64,000 bases of DNA from positions 186,001-250,000 of the forward strand of contig NZ_JADHDX010000001.1 in the NCBI RefSeq assembly GCF_016820585.1, given 5' to 3'. The stretch is from Arthrobacter beigongshangensis. Lineage in GTDB: Bacteria; Bacillota; Bacilli; Bacillales_A; Planococcaceae. The notes beneath the pieces were generated by a model that searched no databases, was not told the DNA's origin, and worked only from the letters and a program-made list of their open reading frames with translations. A program made the position numbers and the translations under genes. Numbering within the stretch: position 1 is the first letter of the stretch; every line of letters starts with the position of its first letter. Of this stretch, positions 38,330 to 46,154 are shown piece by piece.

Positions 38330-39535
38330 ATGAAAATAGTCAAGTGGATGTCAGCCGTGCTTCTTACAGCTGGATTGGCAATTCCGATGGTGGCCACTGC
38401 TGAAGAGGATCAGCAGATGGAAGATTTTGCACAACGTACATATGGATTTGAAGTGATTGATGAGCAACTGATTGCTGCGTCTCCGCTATTCCGCTTTGAT
38501 TCTGGACTGACATTTACGTATCCGGATGCTGTTCGTGGTGTTTACGTAACAGGGCACTCAGCAGGGGGACAGCGCTTTGCGTATTTGACAAATTTACTCG
38601 ATACGACAGATCTGAATGCCATGGTTATAGATATTAAAGATGATTTTGGCAATATTACGTATAAACCTGCGGATGATTCTCCTTTAAAAGCATTGGACAT
38701 TGGTAAGCCCTACATAAAAGACCCGTATGCAATGTTAAAAACACTTGAAGAAAAAGAGATTTATCCGATTGCACGAATTGTTGTTTTTAAAGATAGTGTA
38801 CTTGCAGAAAAACGTCCTGAGCTGTCTTTCATGGATGGTAATGAAGTATGGAAAAATGGACGAGGTGAATCCTTCGTTAATCCATTTATGAAGGAAGTAT
38901 GGGATCATAACATCGCCATAGCAATTGAAGCAGCCAAAATGGGCTTCCAAGAAATTCAGTTCGACTATGTGCGCTTTCCAGAAGGCTTTGAAAAGCGTCA
39001 TGATGCTTTGAAGTATACATTTGAAACATATGAGGCATCTGAACTTGATGCTGTCCAAAGACGTGTGGAAGCCATTACAGACTTTGTTGCGTATGCTAGA
39101 GAGCAATTGCAACCATACGGAGTTAAAGTCTCTGTAGATATCTTCGGCTACGCAGCAACGCTCCCAGAGGCTCCAGGGATTGGTCAAAACTTCTTGAAGA
39201 TTTCCGGAAATGTGGATGTCATTTCCTCAATGATTTACCCGAGCCACTGGACATCCTATTTTGGTATTGCGAAACCGGATCTTGAGCCATACAAACTTGT
39301 GTCAGAATATGCTAAGATTGAAAATGCAAAATTAGCTGAACTCGAAAATCCGCCTGTATCGCGGCCGTGGATTCAAGACTTTAGCGCACCTTGGCTTGGA
39401 AAAGGTAATTATTTGAACTATGGTAAAGCAGAAGTTGAAGCACAGATTAAAGGGCTAAAGGATAACGGCATTGATGAGTATTTATTGTGGAACGCAGGAA
39501 ATCGCTATTCTGAAGGTGTTAATTATAAACCGTAA
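38330..39535 (+). CDS. Putative glycoside hydrolase (DUF4015), exported
   Basis: A 401-aa secreted protein with a signal peptide (K-I-V-K-W, hydrophobic core, V-A-T-A-E cut near residue 25). The mature part fits the DUF4015 TIM-barrel family: V-R-G-V-Y-V-T-G near residue 67, V-I-D-I-K-D-D-F-G near 100, E-I-Q-F-D-Y-V-R-F-P near 208 and S-S-M-I-Y-P-S-H-W near 300. Relatives are placed near GH13/GH18-like hydrolases, but no substrate is established. ATG 38330 follows GGAAGG by 11 bases; GTG 38324 is an alternative. Confidence 0.82.
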   Translation: MKIVKWMSAVLLTAGLAIPMVATAEEDQQMEDFAQRTYGFEVIDEQLIAASPLFRFDSGLTFTYPDAVRGVYVTGHSAGGQRFAYLTNLLDTTDLNAMVIDIKDDFGNITYKPADDSPLKALDIGKPYIKDPYAMLKTLEEKEIYPIARIVVFKDSVLAEKRPELSFMDGNEVWKNGRGESFVNPFMKEVWDHNIAIAIEAAKMGFQEIQFDYVRFPEGFEKRHDALKYTFETYEASELDAVQRRVEAITDFVAYAREQLQPYGVKVSVDIFGYAATLPEAPGIGQNFLKISGNVDVISSMIYPSHWTSYFGIAKPDLEPYKLVSEYAKIENAKLAELENPPVSRPWIQDFSAPWLGKGNYLNYGKAEVEAQIKGLKDNGIDEYLLWNAGNRYSEGVNYKP

Positions 39536-39536
39536 A

Positions 39537-39569
39537 AAGAAAGTCCAGAAAAATTCTGGACTTTTTTGA
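39537..39569 (+). terminator. Terminator after the DUF4015 gene
   Basis: GAAAGTCCAGAA pairs with TTCTGGACTTTTTT around a 3-nt loop. Confidence 0.88.
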
Positions 39570-39815
39570 ATATAGATGAAACCTTTGCCCATTGATAAAC
39601 GTATTATATAAGTGTAGGCATCCTAATTATTTTCAATTAGTACTCACCTAAATGAGAAAAGTTTTTATTTGACAAATCAGATGTTTAAATATTCAACTCA
39701 CTGGGTATAACAGTATAGAGCCGAAATAAGTACGAGATGAAATTGCGATAAAGCCACTAACTATTGTGGAATTGTGACAAACCTATATCGTTTAGCAAAT
39801 ATTTTTCAAAAAGTG

Positions 39816-39844
39816 TATTCATCAGTAATGAATATGTGTATAAT
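39816..39844 (+). promoter_or_regulatory. spx upstream promoter with palindrome
   Basis: TATAAT at 39839-39844 is a good -10, about 95 bases before spx; its -35 (TATTCA) is poor. TATTCAT (39816-39822) and ATGAATA (39828-39834) form a perfect 7-bp inverted repeat with 5-nt centre, filling the promoter spacer. It does not match the PerR box I know. The rest of 39570-39940 is AT-rich and otherwise featureless apart from a TTGACA at 39669-39674 with no paired -10. Confidence 0.45.
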
Positions 39845-39940
39845 AGGGTTTAGTAATAACCACATTAAAATTATTCTAATTTAATTGTACAAATATAATT
39901 TTTACCATTCAATCCTACTGAAAGGAAGTGTCAGCATATG

Positions 39941-40336
39941 ATGGTTACATTATTTACATCTCCAAGCTGTACATCATGTAGAAAAGCCAAAGCATGGTTG
40001 GAGGAACATGATATTCCGTATACAGAACGAAATATTTTTTCGGAACCTTTGAATATTGACGAGATAAAAGAAATTCTTCGCATGACAGAAGATGGAACAG
40101 ATGAGATTATTTCAACGCGTTCGAAGATTTTCCAAAAGCTTAATGTAGATGTAGAAAGCTTACCGCTACAACGTCTATATGAGTTAATCCAAGAACATCC
40201 TGGCTTATTGAGAAGACCAATCATTCTCGATGAAAAAAGATTACAGGTAGGATATAATGAAGATGAGATTCGTCGTTTCCTACCGAGAAAAGTTAGAGCC
40301 TATCAGCTGCTTGAAGCGCGGCGCATGGTAAACTAA
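39941..40336 (+). CDS. spx: Transcriptional regulator Spx
   Basis: A 131-aa ArsC-fold regulator. It binds the RNA polymerase alpha C-terminal domain and redirects transcription under disulfide stress. The redox switch C10-T-S-C13 is intact. The long stretch from N-I-F-S-E-P-L to R-R-F-L-P-R-K-V-R is nearly identical to B. subtilis Spx. ATG 39941 matches the family start; ATG 39938 adds one Met. AAAGGAAGTG lies upstream. The ClpXP adaptor SpxH and the ClpC adaptor MecA are also in this window. Confidence 0.97.
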   Translation: MVTLFTSPSCTSCRKAKAWLEEHDIPYTERNIFSEPLNIDEIKEILRMTEDGTDEIISTRSKIFQKLNVDVESLPLQRLYELIQEHPGLLRRPIILDEKRLQVGYNEDEIRRFLPRKVRAYQLLEARRMVN

Positions 40337-40348
40337 TCCGACAATAGT

Positions 40349-40406
40349 GAAAGCTGATGGGAACTGACATTGAAAAATGCCGTAAACCCGTCAGCTTTTT
40401 TATTTT
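40349..40406 (+). terminator. Terminator after spx
   Basis: AAAGCTGATGGG pairs with CCCGTCAGCTTTTTT around a long loop of about 25 nt. Element copy 4 starts at its T run. Confidence 0.75.
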
Positions 40407-40407
40407 T

Positions 40408-40540
40408 ATTCAGCGGACGATTTAACACGAGCTGAATAAACATAAAGCCTCTGGCGAATGTTACAGATTTTAATCCCTCATTCCTGAAGGGCTCAAGCTC
40501 GATTCAAAATCTGGAAGCAATTTCGCCGGGCGTAAATGAT
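40408..40540 (+). repeat. Hairpin-rich element copy 4 (degenerate)
   Basis: ATTCAGC / GCTGAAT (40408-40414 and 40431-40437) enclose only 16 bases. A decayed AAAGCCTCTGGCGAATGTTACAG block follows, then a hairpin 2 with CTCAAGCTCGA, and a damaged hairpin 3 ending AAATGAT. This is the most mutated copy. Confidence 0.65.
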
Positions 40541-40778
40541 TTCTCTTGCTTTCCCGGAGGATGTTTTCTACAATGCTATTACTATCAAAATTATTCATCC
40601 TGAGGCAGAACCCTTTCAAATTTGGCAGGATGGTCATATATTAAGTATAAGCATTGCAGGATTTTTACGAACATTGATTGAAGGGGACGGTCAGATCCTG
40701 TTTAACTTGAATCAGCAAATTCTTTTGCTGATTCAAGTTAAGCCTCCGGCGGATGTTAGGGATTTTGAGGAGAGTTAA
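40536..40778 (+). other. Open frame between two elements, doubtful gene
   Basis: An 80-codon frame starts in the last bases of element copy 4 and ends inside copy 5. The 160 bases that belong to neither repeat encode a segment such as F-P-E-D-V-F-Y-N-A-I-T-I-K-I-I-H-P, which has normal protein composition. No ribosome site precedes the ATG, though GGAGG lies a little downstream. It may be a gene remnant trapped between two element insertions. I do not recognise a family. Confidence 0.25.
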
Positions 40779-40832
40779 TTGTGCTGTGCACAATTCAAAA
40801 TCCCAACGCAATTACGCAGAGGCGTAATTGAT
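40701..40832 (+). repeat. Hairpin-rich element copy 5 (short form)
   Basis: TTTAAC is followed by a perfect 16-bp hairpin 1, AACTTGAATCAGCAAA / TTTGCTGATTCAAGTT with loop TTCT (40704-40739). AGCCTCCGGCGGATGT, hairpin 2 (inner AATTGTGC / GCACAATT, outer GGGATTTTGA / TCAAAATCCC) and hairpin 3 ending ATTGAT follow. It ends about 20 bases before mecA and has no insert in hairpin 1. Confidence 0.88.
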
Positions 40833-40852
40833 AGGAAGGGAGAGAATAAGAA

Positions 40853-41515
40853 ATGGAAATAGAGCGCATTAACGAAAATACAGTTAAATTTTTTCTATCA
40901 TATATTGACATTGAAGAACGCGGTTTTACGCGAGAAGAAGTTTGGTATAATCGCGACAAAAGTGAGGAACTTTTCTGGGAAATGATGGACGAAATCAATG
41001 ACGAATCTGAGTTCGAAATTGAGGGACCACTGTGGATCCAGGTCCATGCGATGAGCGGTGGAATCGAAGTGACAGTAACTCGAGCGCAGATGTCCGATGA
41101 TGGCGAAGCGTTAGACTCACCTTTCGGAATGGCTGATCCAAGAAAAATGTTTCCACATGAAAGTGAAATATTCGGCGAAGAGGAAGAAGTCATGCCGGAT
41201 ATGAGTGGTGGTACATTAGAATGGCTCGACAATGTATTTGTCTTCAAAGAATTTGATGACATCATTCCACTCGCTGAACGGATGAGTAGTTATAGCGTTG
41301 AGACTTCACTCTATTCATATGATGATCACTACTATTTGCATGTGGCATATGAGGATGAAACGATGGATGAAGGGCGTAAAACAGATTTATACAGTGTCGT
41401 ATCTGAATTTGGAATGCCATCTAATCTAACAATCCATCGACTCAAGGAATACGGTAAAGTCGTCATGAATTCTGACGTATTTACTACCATTCAACATTAT
41501 TTTGGAACGAAATAA
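40853..41515 (+). CDS. mecA: Adaptor protein MecA
   Basis: A 220-aa ClpC adaptor that delivers ComK and other clients to ClpCP. The N-terminal substrate domain begins M-E-I-E-R-I-N-E-N-T-V-K-F. It is followed by an acidic linker (about residues 100-125) and a C-terminal ClpC-binding domain with F-D-D-I-I-P-L and Y-Y-L-H-V near 140-165. GGAAGGGAGAG precedes ATG 40853. Element copy 5 lies directly upstream and so must be crossed by any promoter further up. Confidence 0.95.
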   Translation: MEIERINENTVKFFLSYIDIEERGFTREEVWYNRDKSEELFWEMMDEINDESEFEIEGPLWIQVHAMSGGIEVTVTRAQMSDDGEALDSPFGMADPRKMFPHESEIFGEEEEVMPDMSGGTLEWLDNVFVFKEFDDIIPLAERMSSYSVETSLYSYDDHYYLHVAYEDETMDEGRKTDLYSVVSEFGMPSNLTIHRLKEYGKVVMNSDVFTTIQHYFGTK

Positions 41516-41522
41516 CAAACAA

Positions 41523-41557
41523 GCAGCTATCTAGGTGTAGGATAGCTGTTTTTTTCT
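41523..41557 (+). terminator. Terminator after mecA
   Basis: CAGCTATC pairs with GATAGCTG (GGATAGCTG arm) around a short loop, then seven T residues. Confidence 0.85.
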
Positions 41558-41607
41558 TGCAATTAAATCGGAATATTTGTAAAATTGGGCAAAGGGAGGA
41601 GATTAAC

Positions 41608-42753
41608 ATACTAACAGCAAAATCGAAAAATGGAGAATTACTTATTCTAACGCCAGAGTTAACAAGGGATCAGTTAAGAAAATGGCGAAACTCACGTACA
41701 TTCTTATGTCCCCAATGCAATGCACCCGTTAAATTAAAGGTAGGTGACATCGTCATTCCGCATTTTGCCCATAAAAAAGATACAGCCTGTTCGGCTACTT
41801 TTTCAGAAGGGGAAACGCCGGAGCATTTAATGGGAAAACAACAACTGTATGGATTGTTAAAAAAACGGGAAAAGCATGTAGAACTCGAACCTTTTTTGCG
41901 TATGTTATCACAGCGCCCCGACATTCTCGTGATTACAAAATCTGGTACGATACCTATCGAGTTTCAATGTAGTACGATTCCTATCTCGGAAATGGAGTCG
42001 AGATCTAATGGTTATCGAAGTATTGGCATGAAGCCGATTTGGATTTTGCATACCCCAACAAAATTCACTGGATTCGCTTACGGTGTCGGCCTGTTTCATT
42101 TTTCCAAGTACCACGAAAGTTTTTTTACCCACGTACACCCTGAAGGCTATACATTACTCACATATAAACCCCAAAAAGAACGCTTCTATTATTTTTCTAA
42201 TCTTGTTCATGTTGCTGGTAAACGATATATTGGTATCCATCGTTCGTTATCAGTAGACAAGCAAGTATTTCCTTTTGCAAGGCCAAAAACACCAACTAAA
42301 GAAGAGCTTAAACAATATATATCTATCTATTTGGCAATGCGCAATGAATTTTTGCAATCTCGTATTTTATTGAGCAGAAGAGGTGTAAATGACCCTTTTT
42401 TAAGAATGTGTTATGAAATGCGTATGCACCCAACAAATCTTCCACAGTGGGTTGGGCTCCCAGTTGCTCATAGCGAGTCGTTTCGTGAACATGATTGTGA
42501 GTGGCAATTGAGTCTCATTTACTATATGAGACGTAAAGGGATGAGTTTCAAGGAGTTGACGGATGGCCACATTCGACACTTTATAAATAGAATGGAAATT
42601 CCAACTATGGGTAAAGAGAAAGCGTGCCAAGTATATCGCGATTTTCTAATCGCAGAAGGCATTGAGTCCTTTCAAAATCACCAAGTTATTGATGAAATGA
42701 TTATTTTTAGGCTATTTTCTGAAAGATTGCTTGCAAAGCGGTATGAAAATTGA
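41608..42753 (+). CDS. coiA: Competence protein CoiA, apparent ATA start
   Basis: A 381-aa competence factor. It contains a zinc-like C-P-Q-C motif and H-F-A-H near residues 30-60, then a PD-(D/E)XK-like nuclease core (R-P-D-I-L-V-I then P-I-E-F-Q-C). CoiA promotes recombination of transforming DNA. The family start MLTAKSKNGE aligns to an ATA codon at 41608, 6 bases after a strong AAAGGGAGGAG. No ATG, GTG or TTG lies in range. The only other canonical start is TTG 41557, inside the mecA terminator T run and without a ribosome site. pepF follows. Confidence 0.88.
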   Translation: MLTAKSKNGELLILTPELTRDQLRKWRNSRTFLCPQCNAPVKLKVGDIVIPHFAHKKDTACSATFSEGETPEHLMGKQQLYGLLKKREKHVELEPFLRMLSQRPDILVITKSGTIPIEFQCSTIPISEMESRSNGYRSIGMKPIWILHTPTKFTGFAYGVGLFHFSKYHESFFTHVHPEGYTLLTYKPQKERFYYFSNLVHVAGKRYIGIHRSLSVDKQVFPFARPKTPTKEELKQYISIYLAMRNEFLQSRILLSRRGVNDPFLRMCYEMRMHPTNLPQWVGLPVAHSESFREHDCEWQLSLIYYMRRKGMSFKELTDGHIRHFINRMEIPTMGKEKACQVYRDFLIAEGIESFQNHQVIDEMIIFRLFSERLLAKRYEN

Positions 42754-42804
42754 GAAAATAGAACTGATTCGCTTCCCGAAGTAACGGGAGAAGGGGGAAT
42801 AAAG

Positions 42805-44625
42805 ATGTCAGCAGAAACGAACAACAAAGTATTGACACGTGACGAGGTAATGGTGGAGGAAACTTGGCGTTTAGAGGATATTTTTGCATCAGATGAGGCA
42901 TGGGAAAAAGCCTACACAGAAGTCGAGGAATTTTCCAACAAAGCAGCAAGTTTTAAAGGGACGCTGCATAATGGAGCAGATGCGCTCTATGCTGCTCTCA
43001 CTTACCGTGATACGTTATCGGAAAGATTGCGCCGTCTTTATACGTATGCACATTTGAAGTCCGACCAAGATACGACAAACAGCTTCTATCAAGCGATGGA
43101 TAGCCGTGTGAAAACTTTGTATGTAAAAGTGTCCACAGCCCTATCCTTCTTCTTACCGGAGCTATTGGCGATGGACGAAGCTCAATTGGACAGGCTAGTT
43201 GAATCGCATAAAGGATTGGGTCTGTATAAACAAGAATTTGAAGAAATTAATGCACAGAGGCCACATGTCTTGCCAGCTGAACAGGAGGCCCTTTTAGCGC
43301 AGCTATCAGAGGTGACTGGAAAATCTTCAGAAACGTTTAGCATGTTGAATAATGCAGATTTAACATTTCCGACAGTGAAAGACGAAAATGGTGAAGAAGT
43401 TGAATTATCACACGGTCGTTATATCCGATTTTTGGAAAGTGATGATGCTCGTGTTCGGGAGGATGCCTTCAAAGCAACGTACTCCAAATATGGAGAATTT
43501 CAAAATACGTTTGCATCGACATTATCGGGGAATGTGAAGCGTGATAACGTCAATGCAAGTATTCGCAATTATTCCTCAGCACGTCAATCAGCCATGTCGA
43601 ATAATCATATTCCAGAACAGGTTTATGAAAATCTTGTATCGACCATTAATAAAAACGTGCATTTGCTTCAACGCTATGTAGCATTGCGTAAAAAAGTATT
43701 CGGCCTTGAAGAGCTTCATATGTGGGATATGTACGCGCCACTTGTCAAAGATGTGGATATGAAAATCCCGTATGAAGAAGCGGCTCAGACGATGCTTGCC
43801 AGCTTCCATCCGCTTGGTGCTGACTATGTTTCGATTGTTCAGGAAGGATTGGATAATCGTTGGGTCGATGTTCGTGAAAATAAAGGCAAACGCTCTGGTG
43901 CCTATTCTTCTGGCGCTTACGGTACAAATCCATATATTTTAATGAACTGGCAAGATAACGTCAGCAACTTGTTTACGTTAGCACATGAATTCGGACACAG
44001 TGTCCACAGCTATTACTCACGTAAAAGCCAGCCATTCGTTTACAGTGGATATTCCATATTCGTAGCAGAAGTAGCATCGACTGTGAATGAAGCTATTTTG
44101 AATGATCACCTGCTGAAAACGATTGACGATGAACAAAAACGTATTTATCTTCTGAACTATTGGTTGGATGGGTTCCGTGGGACGGTCTTCCGTCAAACGA
44201 TGTTCGCTGAATTTGAGCATTTGATTCATCAGCTGGATCAGCAAGGTGTTGCCTTAACGGCTGACAAGCTAACAGAAGAGTATTATGCGCTAAATAAAAA
44301 ATACTTTGGTGAAGATCTTGTCGTTGATAAGGAAATTGGTCTTGAATGGGCGCGAATTCCACACTTCTACTATAATTATTATGTCTATCAGTATGCGACA
44401 GGTTATAGTGCGGCAGTAGCGCTAAGCAATCAAATTTTGACGGAAGGTGAGCCAGCAGTCGAGCGTTATATTAATAACTTCTTGAAGGCAGGTTCTTCAG
44501 ATTATCCGATTGAAGTGCTTAAAAAAGCGGGCGTCGACATGACAAGCGCTGCTCCAATTGAAGAAGCTTGTCGTGTCTTTGAAGAAAAGCTAAACGAATT
44601 AGAATCACTTCTTTTGAAAAAATAA
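42805..44625 (+). CDS. pepF: Oligoendopeptidase F (M3B)
   Basis: A 606-aa zinc metallopeptidase that cleaves short peptides in the cytosol. The catalytic motif H-E-F-G-H is at residues 394-398, with the third ligand in the downstream N-E-A region (V-A-S-T-V-N-E-A-I-L). The N-terminal helical domain and the C-terminal catalytic domain are complete. AGAAGGGGGAATAAAG precedes ATG 42805. Its position downstream of coiA matches B. subtilis, and it complements the opp peptide importer nearby. Confidence 0.96.
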   Translation: MSAETNNKVLTRDEVMVEETWRLEDIFASDEAWEKAYTEVEEFSNKAASFKGTLHNGADALYAALTYRDTLSERLRRLYTYAHLKSDQDTTNSFYQAMDSRVKTLYVKVSTALSFFLPELLAMDEAQLDRLVESHKGLGLYKQEFEEINAQRPHVLPAEQEALLAQLSEVTGKSSETFSMLNNADLTFPTVKDENGEEVELSHGRYIRFLESDDARVREDAFKATYSKYGEFQNTFASTLSGNVKRDNVNASIRNYSSARQSAMSNNHIPEQVYENLVSTINKNVHLLQRYVALRKKVFGLEELHMWDMYAPLVKDVDMKIPYEEAAQTMLASFHPLGADYVSIVQEGLDNRWVDVRENKGKRSGAYSSGAYGTNPYILMNWQDNVSNLFTLAHEFGHSVHSYYSRKSQPFVYSGYSIFVAEVASTVNEAILNDHLLKTIDDEQKRIYLLNYWLDGFRGTVFRQTMFAEFEHLIHQLDQQGVALTADKLTEEYYALNKKYFGEDLVVDKEIGLEWARIPHFYYNYYVYQYATGYSAAVALSNQILTEGEPAVERYINNFLKAGSSDYPIEVLKKAGVDMTSAAPIEEACRVFEEKLNELESLLLKK

Positions 44626-44640
44626 ACTGTTTTGTTTGCC

Positions 44641-44683
44641 TAGCCTCCTTGTCCTATTCAGTGGATGAGGAGGCTTTTTATTA
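44641..44683 (+). terminator. Terminator after pepF
   Basis: AGCCTCCTTGTCC pairs with GGATGAGGAGGCT, followed by TTTTTATTATTT. Confidence 0.82.
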
Positions 44684-44790
44684 TTTCATAATAATTTTAG
44701 TGATCGTAATTGGTAAATTGGAATAGGCTGTTATATAGTAATGATATCTGTTGTATAACTATCAGTGATTGCTTCTTTCGAAAAATTAAT

Positions 44791-44872
44791 TGTGACATTC
44801 ATGTGAAATCGATTGTGAAAAGTTGCTGTTACTATTATTTTGTGATAAAGTAAGGATGTGAAATAGATCACA
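44791..44872 (+). promoter_or_regulatory. Cluster of TGTGA motifs with a perfect Fnr/CRP-type box
   Basis: TGTGA occurs on the plus strand at 44791, 44802, 44814, 44841 and 44857. The last is the left half of a perfect TGTGA-N6-TCACA box (44857-44872), the consensus for Fnr/CRP family regulators. There is no coding sequence between pepF and the NERD gene here. What it controls is unclear; a short transcript ending at the terminator at 44927-44973 is possible. Confidence 0.55.
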
Positions 44873-44926
44873 TACCAAACATACACCCCTTTTGTTTGAA
44901 CGTGAACATTTCTCCCATTCCCTTTG

Positions 44927-44973
44927 TAAAAGAGCATTCGCTTCCCCCCAGGAGCTGGATGCTCTTTTTTGTT
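44927..44973 (+). terminator. Orphan terminator in the pepF-NERD gap
   Basis: AAAAGAGCATTC and GGATGCTCTTTTTT arms form a hairpin with a T run. No gene ends just before it, so it implies an unannotated transcript starting in the TGTGA-rich region. Confidence 0.65.
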
Positions 44974-45013
44974 TAAAGATTTATAAATCTGGTGTAGATA
45001 AATCATGCAGCTA

Positions 45014-45042
45014 TTGTCAATTTCTATCCTTTTCAGTATAAT
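45014..45042 (+). promoter_or_regulatory. Promoter of the NERD gene
   Basis: TTGTCA (45014-45019) and TATAAT (45037-45042) are separated by 17 bases. The start point would be near 45049. Confidence 0.8.
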
Positions 45043-45072
45043 TAAATAGAATTATCAGTTTACTAAAAGGAG

Positions 45073-46056
45073 ATGAATCTCATAAGTACTACTATTCACA
45101 GAAAAAAACCTATTTTACTTCAAGAAATCCCTCGTTTGATTGCCCGGCTTCCCCCTGAACATCGAAAAGTCCAGTATTTGCAAAAACAACTTTATCGAAT
45201 TGGTGCCGGCTACTCAGGAGAATGCAATGTCGATTCTTATATTGAACGAACTCAATTTCCACAGGTAATGAAGATCTTTACGGATGTCCATTTGTGTAAT
45301 TCCCCAAAATTCACATTTCAGATTGATACTTTGATTATTACGGAGCGATACGTCCTAATTATAGAAGTGAAAACTCTGAAGGATTCAGTCCGATTTATAC
45401 CCAATCCTCCTCACCTTGTGCAAGTACTTGAAACCGGCGACGAAGTGGTTCTCGATTGTCCGGTCTATCAAATTGAATCGAATAAGTCGAATCTCGATGA
45501 ATGGCTTCGACGACGTGGAATTCATTTAAAAACACTTGGACTCCTTGTTCTCGCAAATCCAAATACAAAAGTGATAGATACCCCAAACGATTTCCCTATC
45601 ATTTATAAAAAACAAATTCCTTTCTATCTGCAAAAGTTAAGATCGGCTGAAAGAATTCTCACAATTGGTAAAATAGAAGAGTTATCAGAGTTGCTCCACG
45701 CTGAACAACAGCAATTCAATCCGTTTCCTTTATGTTCCTATTATCATATTCAACCGGAAGATTTACGAAAAGGACTGTTATGTTCTAATTGTCATGGACA
45801 ACTCCAACAGAAAAACAGAGAAACCTGGTATTGTCAGCGTTGTTCAAAGAAAGCCGAAGACCCTTATAACGATGGAATTCGGGATTGGTTTAAGCTTGTT
45901 AAAAATTCGATGACTAGCAGGGAATGTCGAAGTTTTTTGAATTTAAAAGATGGAAATGCAGCCTATTATATACTTTCAAAATCTACACTAATAAAACAAG
46001 GTAAATTCAAGTCTGCATTTTATATTGCGGATAGTCGAATAAATCGTCCGCGATAA
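45073..46056 (+). CDS. NERD domain protein
   Basis: A 327-aa soluble protein with an N-terminal NERD nuclease-related domain: G-A-G-Y-S-G-E near 48, D-T-L-I-I-T and V-L-I-I-E-V-K near 84-100. A C-terminal zinc-ribbon-like set, C-S-N-C near 235 and C-Q-R-C near 254, follows. NERD proteins are thought to act on DNA, but function is unknown. AAAAGGAG abuts ATG 45073 with no spacer; ATA 45082 would be correctly spaced and resembles the start of relatives. Start uncertain. A terminator and repeat array 3 follow. Confidence 0.82.
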   Translation: MNLISTTIHRKKPILLQEIPRLIARLPPEHRKVQYLQKQLYRIGAGYSGECNVDSYIERTQFPQVMKIFTDVHLCNSPKFTFQIDTLIITERYVLIIEVKTLKDSVRFIPNPPHLVQVLETGDEVVLDCPVYQIESNKSNLDEWLRRRGIHLKTLGLLVLANPNTKVIDTPNDFPIIYKKQIPFYLQKLRSAERILTIGKIEELSELLHAEQQQFNPFPLCSYYHIQPEDLRKGLLCSNCHGQLQQKNRETWYCQRCSKKAEDPYNDGIRDWFKLVKNSMTSRECRSFLNLKDGNAAYYILSKSTLIKQGKFKSAFYIADSRINRPR

Positions 46057-46061
46057 CAAGT

Positions 46062-46098
46062 TTAGGACCTTTCATTATTTTAGAAGGGTTCTTTTTAG
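46062..46098 (+). terminator. Terminator after the NERD gene
   Basis: AGGACCTTTC and GAAGGGTTCT pair as a 10-bp stem with two G-U pairs, followed by TTTTT. Confidence 0.72.
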
Positions 46099-46154
46099 TG
46101 TGGGAAAAAATAAAACTCCGTTATCGACATCGGGCAAAGGTGCTAGGTGAGAAA

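Noticed and set aside
41557..41607. TTG 41557 as the coiA start
   Set aside because: It lies in the T run of the mecA terminator, lacks a ribosome site and adds residues absent from the family start.
44731..45006. 91-codon minus-strand frame in the pepF-NERD gap
   Set aside because: No ribosome site; it spans a terminator hairpin and regulatory motifs; no recognisable protein features.
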